Positions 27,801 to 35,861 of a stretch of 50,866 bases of DNA are shown in pieces. The stretch is taken from assembly GCA_021296475.1 (NCBI GenBank), contig JAGWAJ010000003.1:1-50866 (forward strand), read 5' to 3'. Every line of letters begins with the position of its first letter. Position 1 is the stretch's first letter. Source of the stretch: Acidobacteriota bacterium (GTDB lineage: Bacteria; Acidobacteriota; Vicinamibacteria; Vicinamibacterales; UBA8438). Below the pieces are notes generated by a model that saw nothing but the letters and a program-made list of their open reading frames with translations, was not told the DNA's origin and ran no database searches. The position numbers and the translations under genes were made by a program.

Positions 27801-28825
27801 CTGCCGGCTCGGACGCGATCCTCACGGTGCCGCTCGCGTCCCGGGAGCAGGAGATCGAACGCCAGATCGCCGAGCTCGACCGGGGCATCGTCCTGGGCGT
27901 GACGCTGTTGATCCTGCTCGGCGCGGGGAGCGGCTTCTATCTCGCGGAGCGGATCGCCGACCCCGTCAAGCGCTTGACTCGGGCGACGCAGCGCATTGCG
28001 CGCGGCGACTTCGACGCACAGGTGGTGGCTCGGGCTACGGACGAGTTCGGACGCCTCGTCGCCGCGTTCAACGGCATGGCCGAGGACCTCAAGCAGCAGC
28101 GGAGGCGCCTCGAGCGGACGCACCGCCTGGAGGCCTGGGCCGAGATGGCGCGGCAGGTGGCGCACGAGATCAAGAATCCGCTCACCCCGGTGCAGCTCTC
28201 CGCCGAGCATCTGCTGCGCGTGCACGCCGACCGCGGCGAGCCGTTGAGCCCGGTCCTCGAGAGCTGCGTGGACTCCATCCTGCAGCAGGTGCGCCTGTTG
28301 CGCCGGATCGCGTCGGAGTTCTCCAGCTTCGCCGGCTCGCCGCGGGTCGCTCCGGAACCGACCGCTCTCGATCGTCTCGTTGCGGGCGTGCTCGATCCCT
28401 ACCGGATCGGTCTCGACGACCGGGTCCGCCTGGCGGTCGCGGTACCGGCGACGCTGCCGATGCTCGCCATCGACCCTACGCTCGTCAGCCGCGCCCTGAC
28501 CAACGTCATCGAGAACGCTCTCCACGCGATGCCGGGTGGAGGTGTGCTCACGCTGGAGGCGGCGGCCGACGGGTCCGGGGTGAGGCTCGCGGTGCGGGAC
28601 ACAGGCGTCGGTCTGGACGACGCGGCGCTGGCCCGGATCTTCGAGCCGTACTTCTCGACGCGCGCATCCGGCACGGGGCTCGGGATGGCGATAGCCCGGC
28701 GCAACGTGGAGCTCAACGGCGGCACGGTAGACGTCGCGAGCCGCAGGGGCGAGGGCACGACGGTCACGCTGCGCCTGCCCCTCCCGGCCATCCGGTCGCC
28801 GGATCCTCTTATCGCGAACGACTAG
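24854..28825 (+). CDS. Very large NtrY-like membrane sensor histidine kinase
   Basis: This protein has 1323 residues. A first membrane helix at about 12-28 is followed by an extracytoplasmic region to about 235. Then come some eight hydrophobic helices (about 238-520), a second extracytoplasmic region (about 525-790), helices near 800 and 850, a third sensor-like segment (about 875-1005), a helix near 1015-1037 and a HAMP domain (RIADPVKRLTRATQRIARGDF). The HisKA box has His1104 in RQVAHEIKNPLTPVQLSAE; the HATPase has NVIENALHAM, DTGVGLDD and GTGLGMAIA. NtrY/AtoS-type kinases usually pair with a sigma-54 activator; no response regulator is adjacent, but rpoN lies about 11 kb away. The 3' end carries a 24-bp duplication that includes the stop codon. 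Confidence 0.85.
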   Translation: MAVAGTRWHRVVGLAAVAAITVAASGWLIERVRFGPPSEARERIERQVQDRLAATTETLRRMAVELAAAPAVEPALAGGRAALRTLFERARAAAASPAAALTVYDERGTALAWAGRPSEIRRARVLGGRAFFTASGPLGLRLIYVEPIAALGDRLEETGGWPRGAVAAEWVLSSAAGLDAATDTFRLDGSVTTVRLRSADAGDVSANPDAFFVRSGDGRILLEAELTRADIVAARTAWRSTVRSVALGIAGLLLLLAAIPELARFPGRAPADVVARGIAAALTLALGAAASWMAGTPGADRWRLFSPDVYASAGAGDLLRSPADLFLLALLSTVASAAAVRFGGVARVVWRRRRAAAPMALLARIGGGTVAVGLITAYQLLLEDTVRGTVVDVLRPSLQPLDSGRFGLLLGLVLAAVATVWMGVAALLLAEARWGRRSPSRALRLLGWALPAVVVVAATDLPGGPFATLLAGCAGAALLAAPLRPSLRRASQTGRMLLLLVAFLGPPLLAYPSVLHFGTTAKRELIEGEYASQAADQPRALRASLALALDQIDGVAEAELVGRRRSRAAAGRSPIGRGATGDRPDPDRAFRLWRQTELARQRLTSAVELYGADGSLLSRFALNIPDYAAPALGFLGSTCSWDVFGEVLPFGSRERKHLHAERAICASPGDAAGAGPNLQGSIVVHVALDYEPRPFSASRGTYAALLGADRNAAARGGPGRDVELATYGWDLSLLYASGAAAWTLDDTMFGRIYASRDPFWTRRASAGRDYHVYVVNNRVGIFALGYPVSTPGDHFVRLAEIAALGGLGFLGWIGALLCAGPLTRAGQGFGRDLLREVRTSFYRRLFLAFVAVAVIPVLVLAFVIRNYVTAQLRRDVEAGAARTAAVAQRVVEELQQPADRPLSVIDDDALVFVSQVIDQDISIFEGPRLAATSERDLFASGLLPTRTPDAVYDAIVLGQAPAFVAEDAVGSFPHLLAAMPIRSAGSDAILTVPLASREQEIERQIAELDRGIVLGVTLLILLGAGSGFYLAERIADPVKRLTRATQRIARGDFDAQVVARATDEFGRLVAAFNGMAEDLKQQRRRLERTHRLEAWAEMARQVAHEIKNPLTPVQLSAEHLLRVHADRGEPLSPVLESCVDSILQQVRLLRRIASEFSSFAGSPRVAPEPTALDRLVAGVLDPYRIGLDDRVRLAVAVPATLPMLAIDPTLVSRALTNVIENALHAMPGGGVLTLEAAADGSGVRLAVRDTGVGLDDAALARIFEPYFSTRASGTGLGMAIARRNVELNGGTVDVASRRGEGTTVTLRLPLPAIRSPDPLIAND

Positions 28826-28856
28826 ACGCCGGTTATCGCGAACGACTAGACGCCGG
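28809..28856. repeat. 24-bp perfect tandem duplication across the kinase stop codon
   Basis: The unit beginning TTATCGCGAACGACTAGACG is present at 28809-28832 and again at 28833-28856, without a mismatch. Each copy contains both the TAG that ends the kinase (plus strand) and the TAA that ends pssA (minus strand). The kinase uses the first copy's stop and pssA uses the second copy's, so the duplication separates two convergent genes that would otherwise overlap. Confidence 0.95.
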
Positions 28857-29660
28857 AGCTTGAGACGTGTCGGGCGCCACGGGCGGCTCCTCGGCGGAGC
28901 CGCTGCGCCGGCGGGTACGCCCGAGCCGGCCCATGAGCCCGCCGATCAGGCCGGACAGCATGTAGGTGTACGCTGCGGTGACCAGGACGATGCCGGGCTG
29001 CACGACGATGGCGGCGATTACGGCTGCGATCACCAGCGGCGTGAGCGAGGAGCGGCGATGTCCCGGCAACAGGGCGCCCACGCTGCGGAAGCGGACGTGG
29101 CTGACCATGAGCCCGGCGGGAACGACGACCAGCGGCAGTGCGACGAGGGCGCCGGCGACGTCCTGCGGTCCCCCGGGATAGAGGAAGACGGTGGCGGCCG
29201 GGACGCCGGCTGCGGCGGGGCTGGGAAGCCCCAGGAAGTAGCGCCGGTCGTCGTCCTTCGCCTGGATGTTGAAACGGGCGAGGCGGACGGCGGTCGCCGT
29301 CACCCAGAGGAACCCCGCGGCCCAGCCGAGGCGTCCCAGCGGCTCGAGGCCCCAGGCGAAGACCAGGATGGCGGGAGCGATCCCGAACGAGACGATGTCG
29401 GCGAGGGAATCGAGTTGCTCTCCGAAGTCGCTCGTGGCGTTCGCGAGCCGGGCGATCCGCCCGTCGAGCATGTCGAGGACCATGGCGACCCCGATGAACG
29501 GGGCGGCGGTGACGAAATCTCCCCGCATGACGTAGACGATGGAAGCCCATCCGCAGAACAGGTTGGCCACCGTGAACATGCCGGGCAGGAGATGGACGCC
29601 GCGCCGGAAGCGCCGCTGGTGGCGTGCGGGAGGCCGCAGCACGGAGAGGACGGCCGCCAT
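28833..29660 (-). CDS. pssA: CDP-diacylglycerol-serine O-phosphatidyltransferase
   Basis: This 275-residue integral membrane enzyme makes phosphatidylserine from CDP-diacylglycerol and serine. The CDP-alcohol phosphotransferase motif D-x2-DG-x2-AR-x8-G-x3-D-x3-D is intact in DMLDGRIARLANATSDFGEQ and the following LDSLAD. Several hydrophobic helices follow. Two adjacent ATG codons exist (29663 and 29660). I prefer 29660 because GGAGG then lies 4 bases upstream rather than 1; 29663 would overlap the psd stop as ATGA. Coupled to psd, it supplies that enzyme's substrate for phosphatidylethanolamine. Confidence 0.9.
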   Translation of the reverse strand: MAAVLSVLRPPARHQRRFRRGVHLLPGMFTVANLFCGWASIVYVMRGDFVTAAPFIGVAMVLDMLDGRIARLANATSDFGEQLDSLADIVSFGIAPAILVFAWGLEPLGRLGWAAGFLWVTATAVRLARFNIQAKDDDRRYFLGLPSPAAAGVPAATVFLYPGGPQDVAGALVALPLVVVPAGLMVSHVRFRSVGALLPGHRRSSLTPLVIAAVIAAIVVQPGIVLVTAAYTYMLSGLIGGLMGRLGRTRRRSGSAEEPPVAPDTSQAPASSRSR

Positions 29661-30304
29661 CATTCCTCCCCCGGCGTGGCCGACAGCGTGGCCACGACCG
29701 TCTCGCCGCCGCGCACCATGTCGCCGGTGACGGCCGACACCGAGGCCGACGGCGGCAGGAAGACGTCCATTCGGGAGCCGAACTTCATGACCCCGAAGCG
29801 CTGTCCGAGGGCGACGCGCGTGCCGGGAGCCAGTCGGCAGACGACGCGGCGGGCCAGGACCCCCACCACCTGCCGGCAGACGATCCGCTGCCCGTCGTGA
29901 TCGATCCAGATCTCGCTCCGCTCGTTCTGCTCCGCCGCCCGCGGCGCGTACGCCGGCAGGAATCGCCCCGGACGGTAGCGGACGTCGACGATGCGCCCGC
30001 TTACCGGCATCCTGTTCACGTGCACATCGAGGGGGGAGAGGAAGACGCTGATCTGCTGCCAGAGTCCGTCCGGGGCCACACCGGGCTCGGCGGCGCCGGC
30101 GTGCACGACGCGGCCGTCGGCGGGCGCCACCACGACGTCGGCGCCGTCGGGCGGCGTGCGTTCCGGATCGCGAAAGAAGAAAACGAAAACCCCGGCCGCG
30201 ACGGCCAGCAGCGTGGCCGCGCCGGGCTGGCCGAAGGCCCAGAGCGCAACGGCCGGCAACAGCGCCGCGGCGATGAACGGAAGGCCGGCTCTGTCGATGC
30301 CCAT
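29660..30304 (-). CDS. psd: Phosphatidylserine decarboxylase, short archaeal-type
   Basis: This 214-residue proenzyme has an N-terminal hydrophobic stretch of one or two helices (about 8-45). The motif SPLDVHVNRMPVSG follows, and then KFGSRMDVFLP, in which the Gly-Ser bond is the expected self-cleavage site that makes the pyruvoyl group. The enzyme decarboxylates phosphatidylserine to phosphatidylethanolamine. The short form differs from the longer E. coli type with LGST. The stop overlaps the first ATG of pssA, so the two steps are encoded together. Confidence 0.92.
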   Translation of the reverse strand: MGIDRAGLPFIAAALLPAVALWAFGQPGAATLLAVAAGVFVFFFRDPERTPPDGADVVVAPADGRVVHAGAAEPGVAPDGLWQQISVFLSPLDVHVNRMPVSGRIVDVRYRPGRFLPAYAPRAAEQNERSEIWIDHDGQRIVCRQVVGVLARRVVCRLAPGTRVALGQRFGVMKFGSRMDVFLPPSASVSAVTGDMVRGGETVVATLSATPGEE

Positions 30305-30361
30305 CGTGGGTGCAAGCGCCCGGGCGGTGCGGCGTGGAGTGCGGCGACGCGAGGCCGCGCC

Positions 30362-30619
30362 TCAGGCGGTGTCGACCGCGGGAGTCCCCCCGGGCGCGAC
30401 GGGCGACCGGTGCCGGCGCAGGATGCTCTCCATGCGGTCCTTGACCCGCAGCTTTCGCTTCTTGAGCGTTGCCTTCTCGATCTCCTCGGCGTCCGACGGG
30501 TAGGTGTGGCCGAGGAGCTCGTTCAGACGCGCGTCGAGTTCGTTGTGTTGCTCGGCAAGGTGACGGAATTCCTCGTCGTTCTGCAGCAGAACCTCGCGCA
30601 ACTGCTGCGGATCTGGCAT
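30362..30619 (-). CDS. YdcH/DUF465-family small coiled-coil protein
   Basis: This 85-residue protein reads MPDPQQLREVLLQNDEEFRH and is helical throughout, with the family signature FRHLAEQHNELDARLNEL and the basic end LKKRKLRVKDRME. Members are small cytosolic proteins of unknown function. The ATG at 30619 is preferred because the strong ribosome site GGAGGAGG sits just upstream; an ATG at 30685 in frame would add 22 unconserved residues. It lies 57 bases before psd and may share its transcript. Confidence 0.8.
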   Translation of the reverse strand: MPDPQQLREVLLQNDEEFRHLAEQHNELDARLNELLGHTYPSDAEEIEKATLKKRKLRVKDRMESILRRHRSPVAPGGTPAVDTA

Positions 30620-30700
30620 TCCTCCTCCTTGGGAGAGTGCGCCGGACACGGCGCAAATCGTGCCGACGGACGGCTGACCCACCATTCGTCGCCTGACGCG

Positions 30701-30729
30701 AAACTATCACACGGGATGGCCCGTTTCAA
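30701..30729 (-). promoter_or_regulatory. Sigma-70-type promoter for the DUF465-psd-pssA run
   Basis: On the minus strand TTGAAA (30729-30724) lies exactly 17 bases from TAGTTT (30706-30701), and the -10 is preceded by TGA as an extended element. Transcription would start near 30694, with a leader of about 75 nt to the DUF465 ATG. Confidence 0.6.
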
Positions 30730-30791
30730 GGCGCCCGGCTCGGCCGCGTGGCCGGCGAGCGAAGGCGTCCGTCGAGCGGGGGCGCGGGCAC

Positions 30792-31256
30792 TCACAGGCG
30801 GCGCCCCAGGATCAGGGCATCGTCCACCGGCTGCACGTAGTACCGAGGCCGGACCCCGCGCACGGTGAACCCGGCCGCGTCGTAGAGCCGCCGCGCCGCC
30901 CGATTGGAGCGGCGGACCTCGAGCAGTGCCTCGGACGCCCCGAGCCGCCACCCCTCGCCGAGCGCGTGCCGAACGAGCGCTCGCGCGGCGCCCTGCCGGC
31001 GGAGCGCCGGGGCGATCGCAAGCCCGTTGATGTGCAGCTCGTCGCTGACGAGCCAGGCGGAGCAGTACCCCGCCACGTGGCCCGCGGATCCGCGCACGAC
31101 GAAGAGGTGTGCCGTGTCAGGGCGCTCGAGCTCGCGGACGAACATCGCTCTCGTCCAGCCGTTCAGGAACGAAGCCTCCGCGACGGCTACGACCGCATCG
31201 AGATCCTGCAGGGCGCCGAGGCGTTCCACCGTCCAGCCGTCTCGCGGCGCCCTCAC
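30792..31256 (-). CDS. rimI: Ribosomal protein S18-alanine N-acetyltransferase-like GNAT protein
   Basis: This 154-residue GNAT acetyltransferase has the acetyl-CoA motif A in INGLAIAPALRRQGAARALV and the following LEVRRSNRAARRLYDAAGF, the wording typical of RimI. RimI acetylates the N-terminus of S18 and is often next to tsaB. The GTG start overlaps the tsaB stop as GTGA. The fold is secure; the substrate is by family and context. Confidence 0.85.
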   Translation of the reverse strand: MRAPRDGWTVERLGALQDLDAVVAVAEASFLNGWTRAMFVRELERPDTAHLFVVRGSAGHVAGYCSAWLVSDELHINGLAIAPALRRQGAARALVRHALGEGWRLGASEALLEVRRSNRAARRLYDAAGFTVRGVRPRYYVQPVDDALILGRRL

Positions 31257-32011
31257 GGGGACCGCTTGGCGGCGCGCGGGGCCGACGCGAGATCACGCAC
31301 CCGCTGTCTCGCGCGGTCTCTCGCGACCTCCGCGTCGGGCCGGCGCACGTAAACCGGTTGGATCGCGTGCGGGGTCACCGTCTCCCCGCGGCCGGCGCGC
31401 TCCGCGGCGAGAAGCGCCAGGACCGGGGCCAGCGGAGGCAGCCGGTCCGACAGCGTGGCCCGCGATCCGAACCGTGCGTCCAGGAGGCCGCGCGACGACG
31501 CCACCGCGTCGCCGGCGAAGGCGATCGTGCGTCCTGCGAGCAGGTCGGTCCAACTCTCGAGGACGCGGTCCGGAGCCCCCGCCACCGGGGGGACGAGGGG
31601 GCGTTCCCCATCGGTCGCGCGGGCGTAGAGGGCGGCGAACACCTCCCCGCGTTGCCCGTCCATCCAGGACGCCAGCAGATCGGTCCCCGCCGTCGCCGTC
31701 GACAGCTCGCGGGCGACCGCGTCGAGCGTCGAGACCGGAACCACCGGGCACTCGCGCACGAGAGCCAGCGCCTGGATGGTCGCGACGCCGACCCGGACGC
31801 TCGTGAACGAGCCCGGGCCGGACGACACCGCCAGCAGATCGACCTCCGCGAGGTCCACGCGTGCGGCGGCCAGCAGGCGCAGGAGATCGGCGGGCAGGCG
31901 CTCGCCGTGGGTCCGGTCCGAGTCGCCCTCGATCGCGGCAAGGAGCTCGCCGTCCCGCAGCAGCGCGGCGCTGCCCGCGCGCGTGCCCGTCTCCAGCGCG
32001 AGAATCGTCAT
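31253..32011 (-). CDS. tsaB: tRNA threonylcarbamoyladenosine biosynthesis protein TsaB
   Basis: This 252-residue ASKHA-fold protein starts MTILALETGT and has AVSSGPGSFTSVRVGVATIQALAL-type sequence near residue 63, diagnostic of TsaB. It is the non-catalytic partner of TsaD and TsaE in making t6A37 in tRNAs that read ANN codons. The C-terminal part is Arg-rich (VRRPDAEVARDRARQRVRD). It is coupled to rimI by a 4-base overlap and divergent from mutS. Confidence 0.9.
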   Translation of the reverse strand: MTILALETGTRAGSAALLRDGELLAAIEGDSDRTHGERLPADLLRLLAAARVDLAEVDLLAVSSGPGSFTSVRVGVATIQALALVRECPVVPVSTLDAVARELSTATAGTDLLASWMDGQRGEVFAALYARATDGERPLVPPVAGAPDRVLESWTDLLAGRTIAFAGDAVASSRGLLDARFGSRATLSDRLPPLAPVLALLAAERAGRGETVTPHAIQPVYVRRPDAEVARDRARQRVRDLASAPRAAKRSP

Positions 32012-32071
32012 GTCGTTGCCGTTCGGCCCTTGCTTCCCCGGGGCTCCGGCGGCGGTCGGCGCCCGAGGGCG

Positions 32072-32081
32072 ATGCTACCAT
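32072..32081. promoter_or_regulatory. Symmetric bidirectional -10 element between tsaB and mutS
   Basis: The ten bases ATGCTACCAT contain an extended -10 on the plus strand (TGC-TACCAT, 32073-32081). Their complement ATGGTAGCAT contains one on the minus strand (TGG-TAGCAT, 32080-32072). One element could therefore fire both ways. Toward mutS the start would fall near 32088-32089, next to the ATG at 32090; toward tsaB it would fall near 32065, about 54 nt before its ATG. No -35 is evident on either side. Confidence 0.45.
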
Positions 32082-32089
32082 CGGACGCG

Positions 32090-34801
32090 ATGGGATCGAC
32101 GCCCGGGATCGCTCCGGACGGCAAGACGGGAGCCTCGCCGGCGATGCGGCAGTACCTCGCTGCCAAGCAACGGTATCCCGAGGCTCTGGTCTTCTTTCGG
32201 ATGGGCGACTTCTACGAGATGTTCCACGAGGACGCGGTCACCGGGGCCCGCGCCCTGGATCTGACGCTCACGTCCCGCGGCCGCGACCCGGACGGCGATC
32301 CCATTCCGATGTGCGGCGTCCCGCATCACGCTGCCGACGCCTACGTCGTGCGCCTCGTCCGCCAGGGGTTCCGGGTCGCGATCTGCGAGCAGGTCGAATC
32401 GGCCCGCAAGGCTCGCGGGTTGGTGCGCCGGGAGGTGGTCCGTGTCGTGTCGCCCGGCACCCTGACGGACGCGGGATACCTCGAGGCTCGCGAGCCGGCG
32501 TTCCTGCTGGCGGTCTCCGCTCACGCGCCGCGCGCCGCCTCGGAGCTCGCCTACGGGGTCGCGGTGGCGGAGCTGTCGACGGGAGAGTTTCGCGTGGCGC
32601 AGCACGACGGCGCAGGCGGCGTGGACGCGCTTGCGGACGAGGTCGCGGCAACCGGTCCCCGGGAGCTGCTGGTGCCCGCCGGGAGCGGTCTCGAGGAGAG
32701 GCTGGCGACGGCCGCGGCGGGCGTGCCGGTCACCGCGGTCGACGAGCGGGCCTACGGGCTCGACCGGGCGCACCGTGCCCTTCTCGATCAGTTCGGCACG
32801 GCGTCGCTCGAGGGATTCGGATTGCGCGTCGAGGAGCACGGGGCTGCGATTCGCGCCGCCGGCGCTCTCGTGCACTACCTGCGCGACACCCAGAAGGGTG
32901 AGCTCGCCCATCTGCGGGGTCTCGCGTTCCGCGACCGCGCCGACCACATCGTCATCGACCCGGTCACGTTCGCACGGCTGGAGGTCCTCGAGGGGGCCGC
33001 CGGCACCCGCGCGGGCTCGCTCGCCGAGGCGCTCGATCGCACGTCCACCCCGATGGGCGGACGCCTGCTCCGGACCTGGTTGCGGCAGCCGCTGGCCGCG
33101 GCGGCGCCCATCCGCGATCGGCTCGATGCGGTCGAGGAATGGACCGGTCAGGTTGCGGCGCGGTCGCAGCTTCGCGATGCACTCGGCGATGTCCACGATC
33201 TCGAGCGGCTGCTCGGGCGCGTTGCGCTCGGCACCGCCGGTCCCCGCGACGTCGCTGCGCTCGGCCGGTCGCTCGCCCTGATACCGCGGGTGCGGGAGCT
33301 CGTGTCCCCCCGCCGGGCACGGCTCCTGACGACGCTGCTGGCGGAGCTCGGCGACCTCTCGGACGTTCGCCGACGCATCGAGGCGACGCTCGCCGACGAT
33401 CTGCCGGCCCTGGTGCGCGAAGGCGGCGCCATCCGGGACGGTGTCGATGCGGAGCTCGACGAGCTCCGGCGGATCAGCCGCGGCGCGCGTTCGGCCATCG
33501 CCGCCCTCGAGGCGGAGGAGCGGGCGCGCACCGGCATCGCATCCCTCAAGGTCCGCTTCAACCGCGTCTTCGGGTACTACATCGAGGTGTCGAAGCCGAA
33601 TCTCCCGCGCGTCCCCGACGACTACCACCGCAAGCAGACCATCGCCAACGGCGAGCGGTTCGTCACCCCGGCGCTCAAGGAGTACGAACGCAAGGTGCTC
33701 GGCGCGGACGAGCGCATGCTCGAGCGCGAGCAGGAGCTGTTCGAGGCGCTGCGGCTGGAGGTCGTCGGTCACGCGGGCCGCATTCAGGCGGCGGCGCGCT
33801 CGCTGGCTGCGATCGACGTCGTCGCCACGCTGGCCGAGGTCGCCGCCGACGGCGGCTACACGCGGCCCGAGGTGCACGAGGGCGACGAGCTCGTCGTTAC
33901 CGAGGGGCGCCACCCGGTCGTCGAGCGGCGCGTGCGGGACGGCTTCGTCCCGAACGACGTCACGCTGAACGCAACCGACCACCAGGTGGTGGTGCTGACG
34001 GGGCCGAACATGGGCGGGAAGTCGACCTACCTGCGGCAGACCGCCCTCGTCGTCCTGATGGCGCAGGCGGGATCGTTCGTGCCCGCACGCGCCGCCGCCG
34101 TGCCGATCGTCGACCGCATCTTCGCGCGCGTCGGCGCGTCGGACGATATCGCCGGCGGGCGGTCCACGTTCATGATGGAGATGGAGGAGACGGCCCGCAT
34201 CCTGAACACCTCGACGTCACGAAGCCTCGTCCTGCTAGACGAGGTCGGGCGCGGCACGGCCACGTTCGACGGCCTGAGCATCGCCTGGGCGGTGGCCGAG
34301 CACCTCGCCACCAACCCTCGGGCCCGCCCGAAGACGCTCTTCGCCACGCACTATCACGAGTTGACCGACCTCGCCGGAGCCTTCCCGGGCGTCGCGAACT
34401 ACCACGTCGCGGCGCGCGAATGGCGGGACGGCATCGTCTTCCTGCACAAGGTCGAGTCCGGGAGGTCCGATCGCAGCTACGGCGTGCAGGTGGCGCGGCT
34501 CGCCGGCCTGCCGCCGGACACGGTGGCCCGCGCGAAGACCATCCTCGCCGGTCTGGAACGCGACGAGCTGTCGCGCGGCGGCCGGCCGGCCTTCCATGCG
34601 CCGTCCAACGACGCCGGGGTGCAGCTCGGCCTGTTCCAGGCGCCGCCGGCCAATCACCAGCGCGTCCTCCGCCGTGTCCGGGAGGTGGACGTCGACCGAC
34701 TGACGCCGATCGATGCGCTCGGACTGCTCGCCGAGCTCAAGCAGGACCTCGAGGACGATGCCGAAGGCCGACCCGCCGGGTTCGAAGACGCGCTTTCTTG
34801 A
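32090..34801 (+). CDS. mutS: DNA mismatch repair protein MutS
   Basis: This 903-residue protein has mismatch-binding domain I near residues 18-130 with the Phe-x-Glu contact in RMGDFYEMFHED. The core and clamp domains follow, then the ATPase with Walker A GPNMGGKSTYLRQ, Walker B LVLLDEVGRGTATFDG and the signature His in FATHYHEL. It recognises mispairs and recruits the MutL step. I chose the ATG at 32090; an in-frame ATG at 32072 would add six residues but lies on top of the -10 element. The 3' end overlaps the next gene by 44 bases. Confidence 0.95.
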   Translation: MGSTPGIAPDGKTGASPAMRQYLAAKQRYPEALVFFRMGDFYEMFHEDAVTGARALDLTLTSRGRDPDGDPIPMCGVPHHAADAYVVRLVRQGFRVAICEQVESARKARGLVRREVVRVVSPGTLTDAGYLEAREPAFLLAVSAHAPRAASELAYGVAVAELSTGEFRVAQHDGAGGVDALADEVAATGPRELLVPAGSGLEERLATAAAGVPVTAVDERAYGLDRAHRALLDQFGTASLEGFGLRVEEHGAAIRAAGALVHYLRDTQKGELAHLRGLAFRDRADHIVIDPVTFARLEVLEGAAGTRAGSLAEALDRTSTPMGGRLLRTWLRQPLAAAAPIRDRLDAVEEWTGQVAARSQLRDALGDVHDLERLLGRVALGTAGPRDVAALGRSLALIPRVRELVSPRRARLLTTLLAELGDLSDVRRRIEATLADDLPALVREGGAIRDGVDAELDELRRISRGARSAIAALEAEERARTGIASLKVRFNRVFGYYIEVSKPNLPRVPDDYHRKQTIANGERFVTPALKEYERKVLGADERMLEREQELFEALRLEVVGHAGRIQAAARSLAAIDVVATLAEVAADGGYTRPEVHEGDELVVTEGRHPVVERRVRDGFVPNDVTLNATDHQVVVLTGPNMGGKSTYLRQTALVVLMAQAGSFVPARAAAVPIVDRIFARVGASDDIAGGRSTFMMEMEETARILNTSTSRSLVLLDEVGRGTATFDGLSIAWAVAEHLATNPRARPKTLFATHYHELTDLAGAFPGVANYHVAAREWRDGIVFLHKVESGRSDRSYGVQVARLAGLPPDTVARAKTILAGLERDELSRGGRPAFHAPSNDAGVQLGLFQAPPANHQRVLRRVREVDVDRLTPIDALGLLAELKQDLEDDAEGRPAGFEDALS

Positions 34802-35861
34802 GGTGCCGGTCGAACCGTTCGAGGCGGTCGCCGGGGCGCCTGCCGAGGAGATCCTGCGCCGCATGGAGCGGATCTCGTTCCAGGGGCGCAACCTCGCGAC
34901 CGCCCACCGGGTGTGGCGGAAGATGCTGGCCGACGATGTGCTGATCTTCCTTGGCACGGCCGGCGCCCTGAGCGCCGGCGGACTGCGCCTCGTCATCGCC
35001 CAGCTCATCACGAGCCGGGCCGTCGACTGCCTCGTGTCGACCGGGGCGAACCTCTATCACGACCTCCACGAGACGCGCGGGCGCCGGCACTTCCTCGGCT
35101 CGCCGGACGTCGACGACGGCGCGCTGCAGGCGGCGCACGTTGACCGCGTTTACGACACGCTGGTCGACGAGGATGAGTTCATCGACAACGACAACTGGAT
35201 CGCCAGGTTCGCCGCGACGCTCGAACGGCGTCCCCACACGACGCGCGAGCTCCTCTACCGGCTCGGTGAGCATCTTTGGCGCGAGACCGGCCGCGACGGC
35301 ATCCTGACCGCCGCGTACCGCGCCCGCGTGCCGATCTTCTGCCCGGCGATTGCGGATTCCTCCATCGGCATCGGCCTGTCGCAGGCCCGGCAGCGGCACG
35401 TCGACCTGGGGCACGTCGACGTGATCGGAGACATCATCGAGTCCGCCAATCTCGTCATTCGCCGGCCCCGGACCGCGTCGGTCGTTCTCGGCGGCGGGAC
35501 GCCCAAGAACTTCATCAACCAGGCCAGCGTCCAGGCCGAGTTCTACCGGCCGGGCAGCGGAGGCCATCGGTACGCGCTGCAGATCGTGACCGACGTGCCG
35601 CACTTCGGCGGTGCGTCCGGCTCGACGCTCGACGAGGCGCGCAGTTGGGGGAAGCTGGCTGAGGACGCCGATCGGGCGACCGTGAACGCCGACGTGACGG
35701 TGGCACTGCCCCTGCTCGCGAGCGCGCTGGCGGCCTCGGCGCGCGCCGCTCTCGAAGTGCGCCGGGCGCCCGCGTTCGAGTTGCGGGGGCGGACCCTCCA
35801 GGTGGACGGGGAGCCGTTGCCGGTCGGTCGCTACGACACGGAGCGGGTAGAGACCTTCTAG
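34758..35861 (+). CDS. Deoxyhypusine synthase-family protein
   Basis: This 367-residue protein belongs to the deoxyhypusine synthase (DHS) family. It has TFLGTAGALSAGGLR-type NAD-binding sequence near residues 68-80 (FLGTAGALSAGGLRL), VSTGANLYHDLHE, and the catalytic-site stretch SGSTLDEARSWGKL; the lysine there, about residue 299, corresponds to the active-site Lys of eukaryotic DHS. In eukaryotes and archaea DHS moves an aminobutyl group from spermidine to a lysine of eIF5A. Bacteria lack eIF5A, so a polyamine substrate (as in plant homospermidine synthase, which evolved from DHS) is plausible. It overlaps mutS by 44 bases and shares its stop region with agmatine deiminase on the other strand. 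Confidence 0.85.
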   Translation: MPKADPPGSKTRFLEVPVEPFEAVAGAPAEEILRRMERISFQGRNLATAHRVWRKMLADDVLIFLGTAGALSAGGLRLVIAQLITSRAVDCLVSTGANLYHDLHETRGRRHFLGSPDVDDGALQAAHVDRVYDTLVDEDEFIDNDNWIARFAATLERRPHTTRELLYRLGEHLWRETGRDGILTAAYRARVPIFCPAIADSSIGIGLSQARQRHVDLGHVDVIGDIIESANLVIRRPRTASVVLGGGTPKNFINQASVQAEFYRPGSGGHRYALQIVTDVPHFGGASGSTLDEARSWGKLAEDADRATVNADVTVALPLLASALAASARAALEVRRAPAFELRGRTLQVDGEPLPVGRYDTERVETF

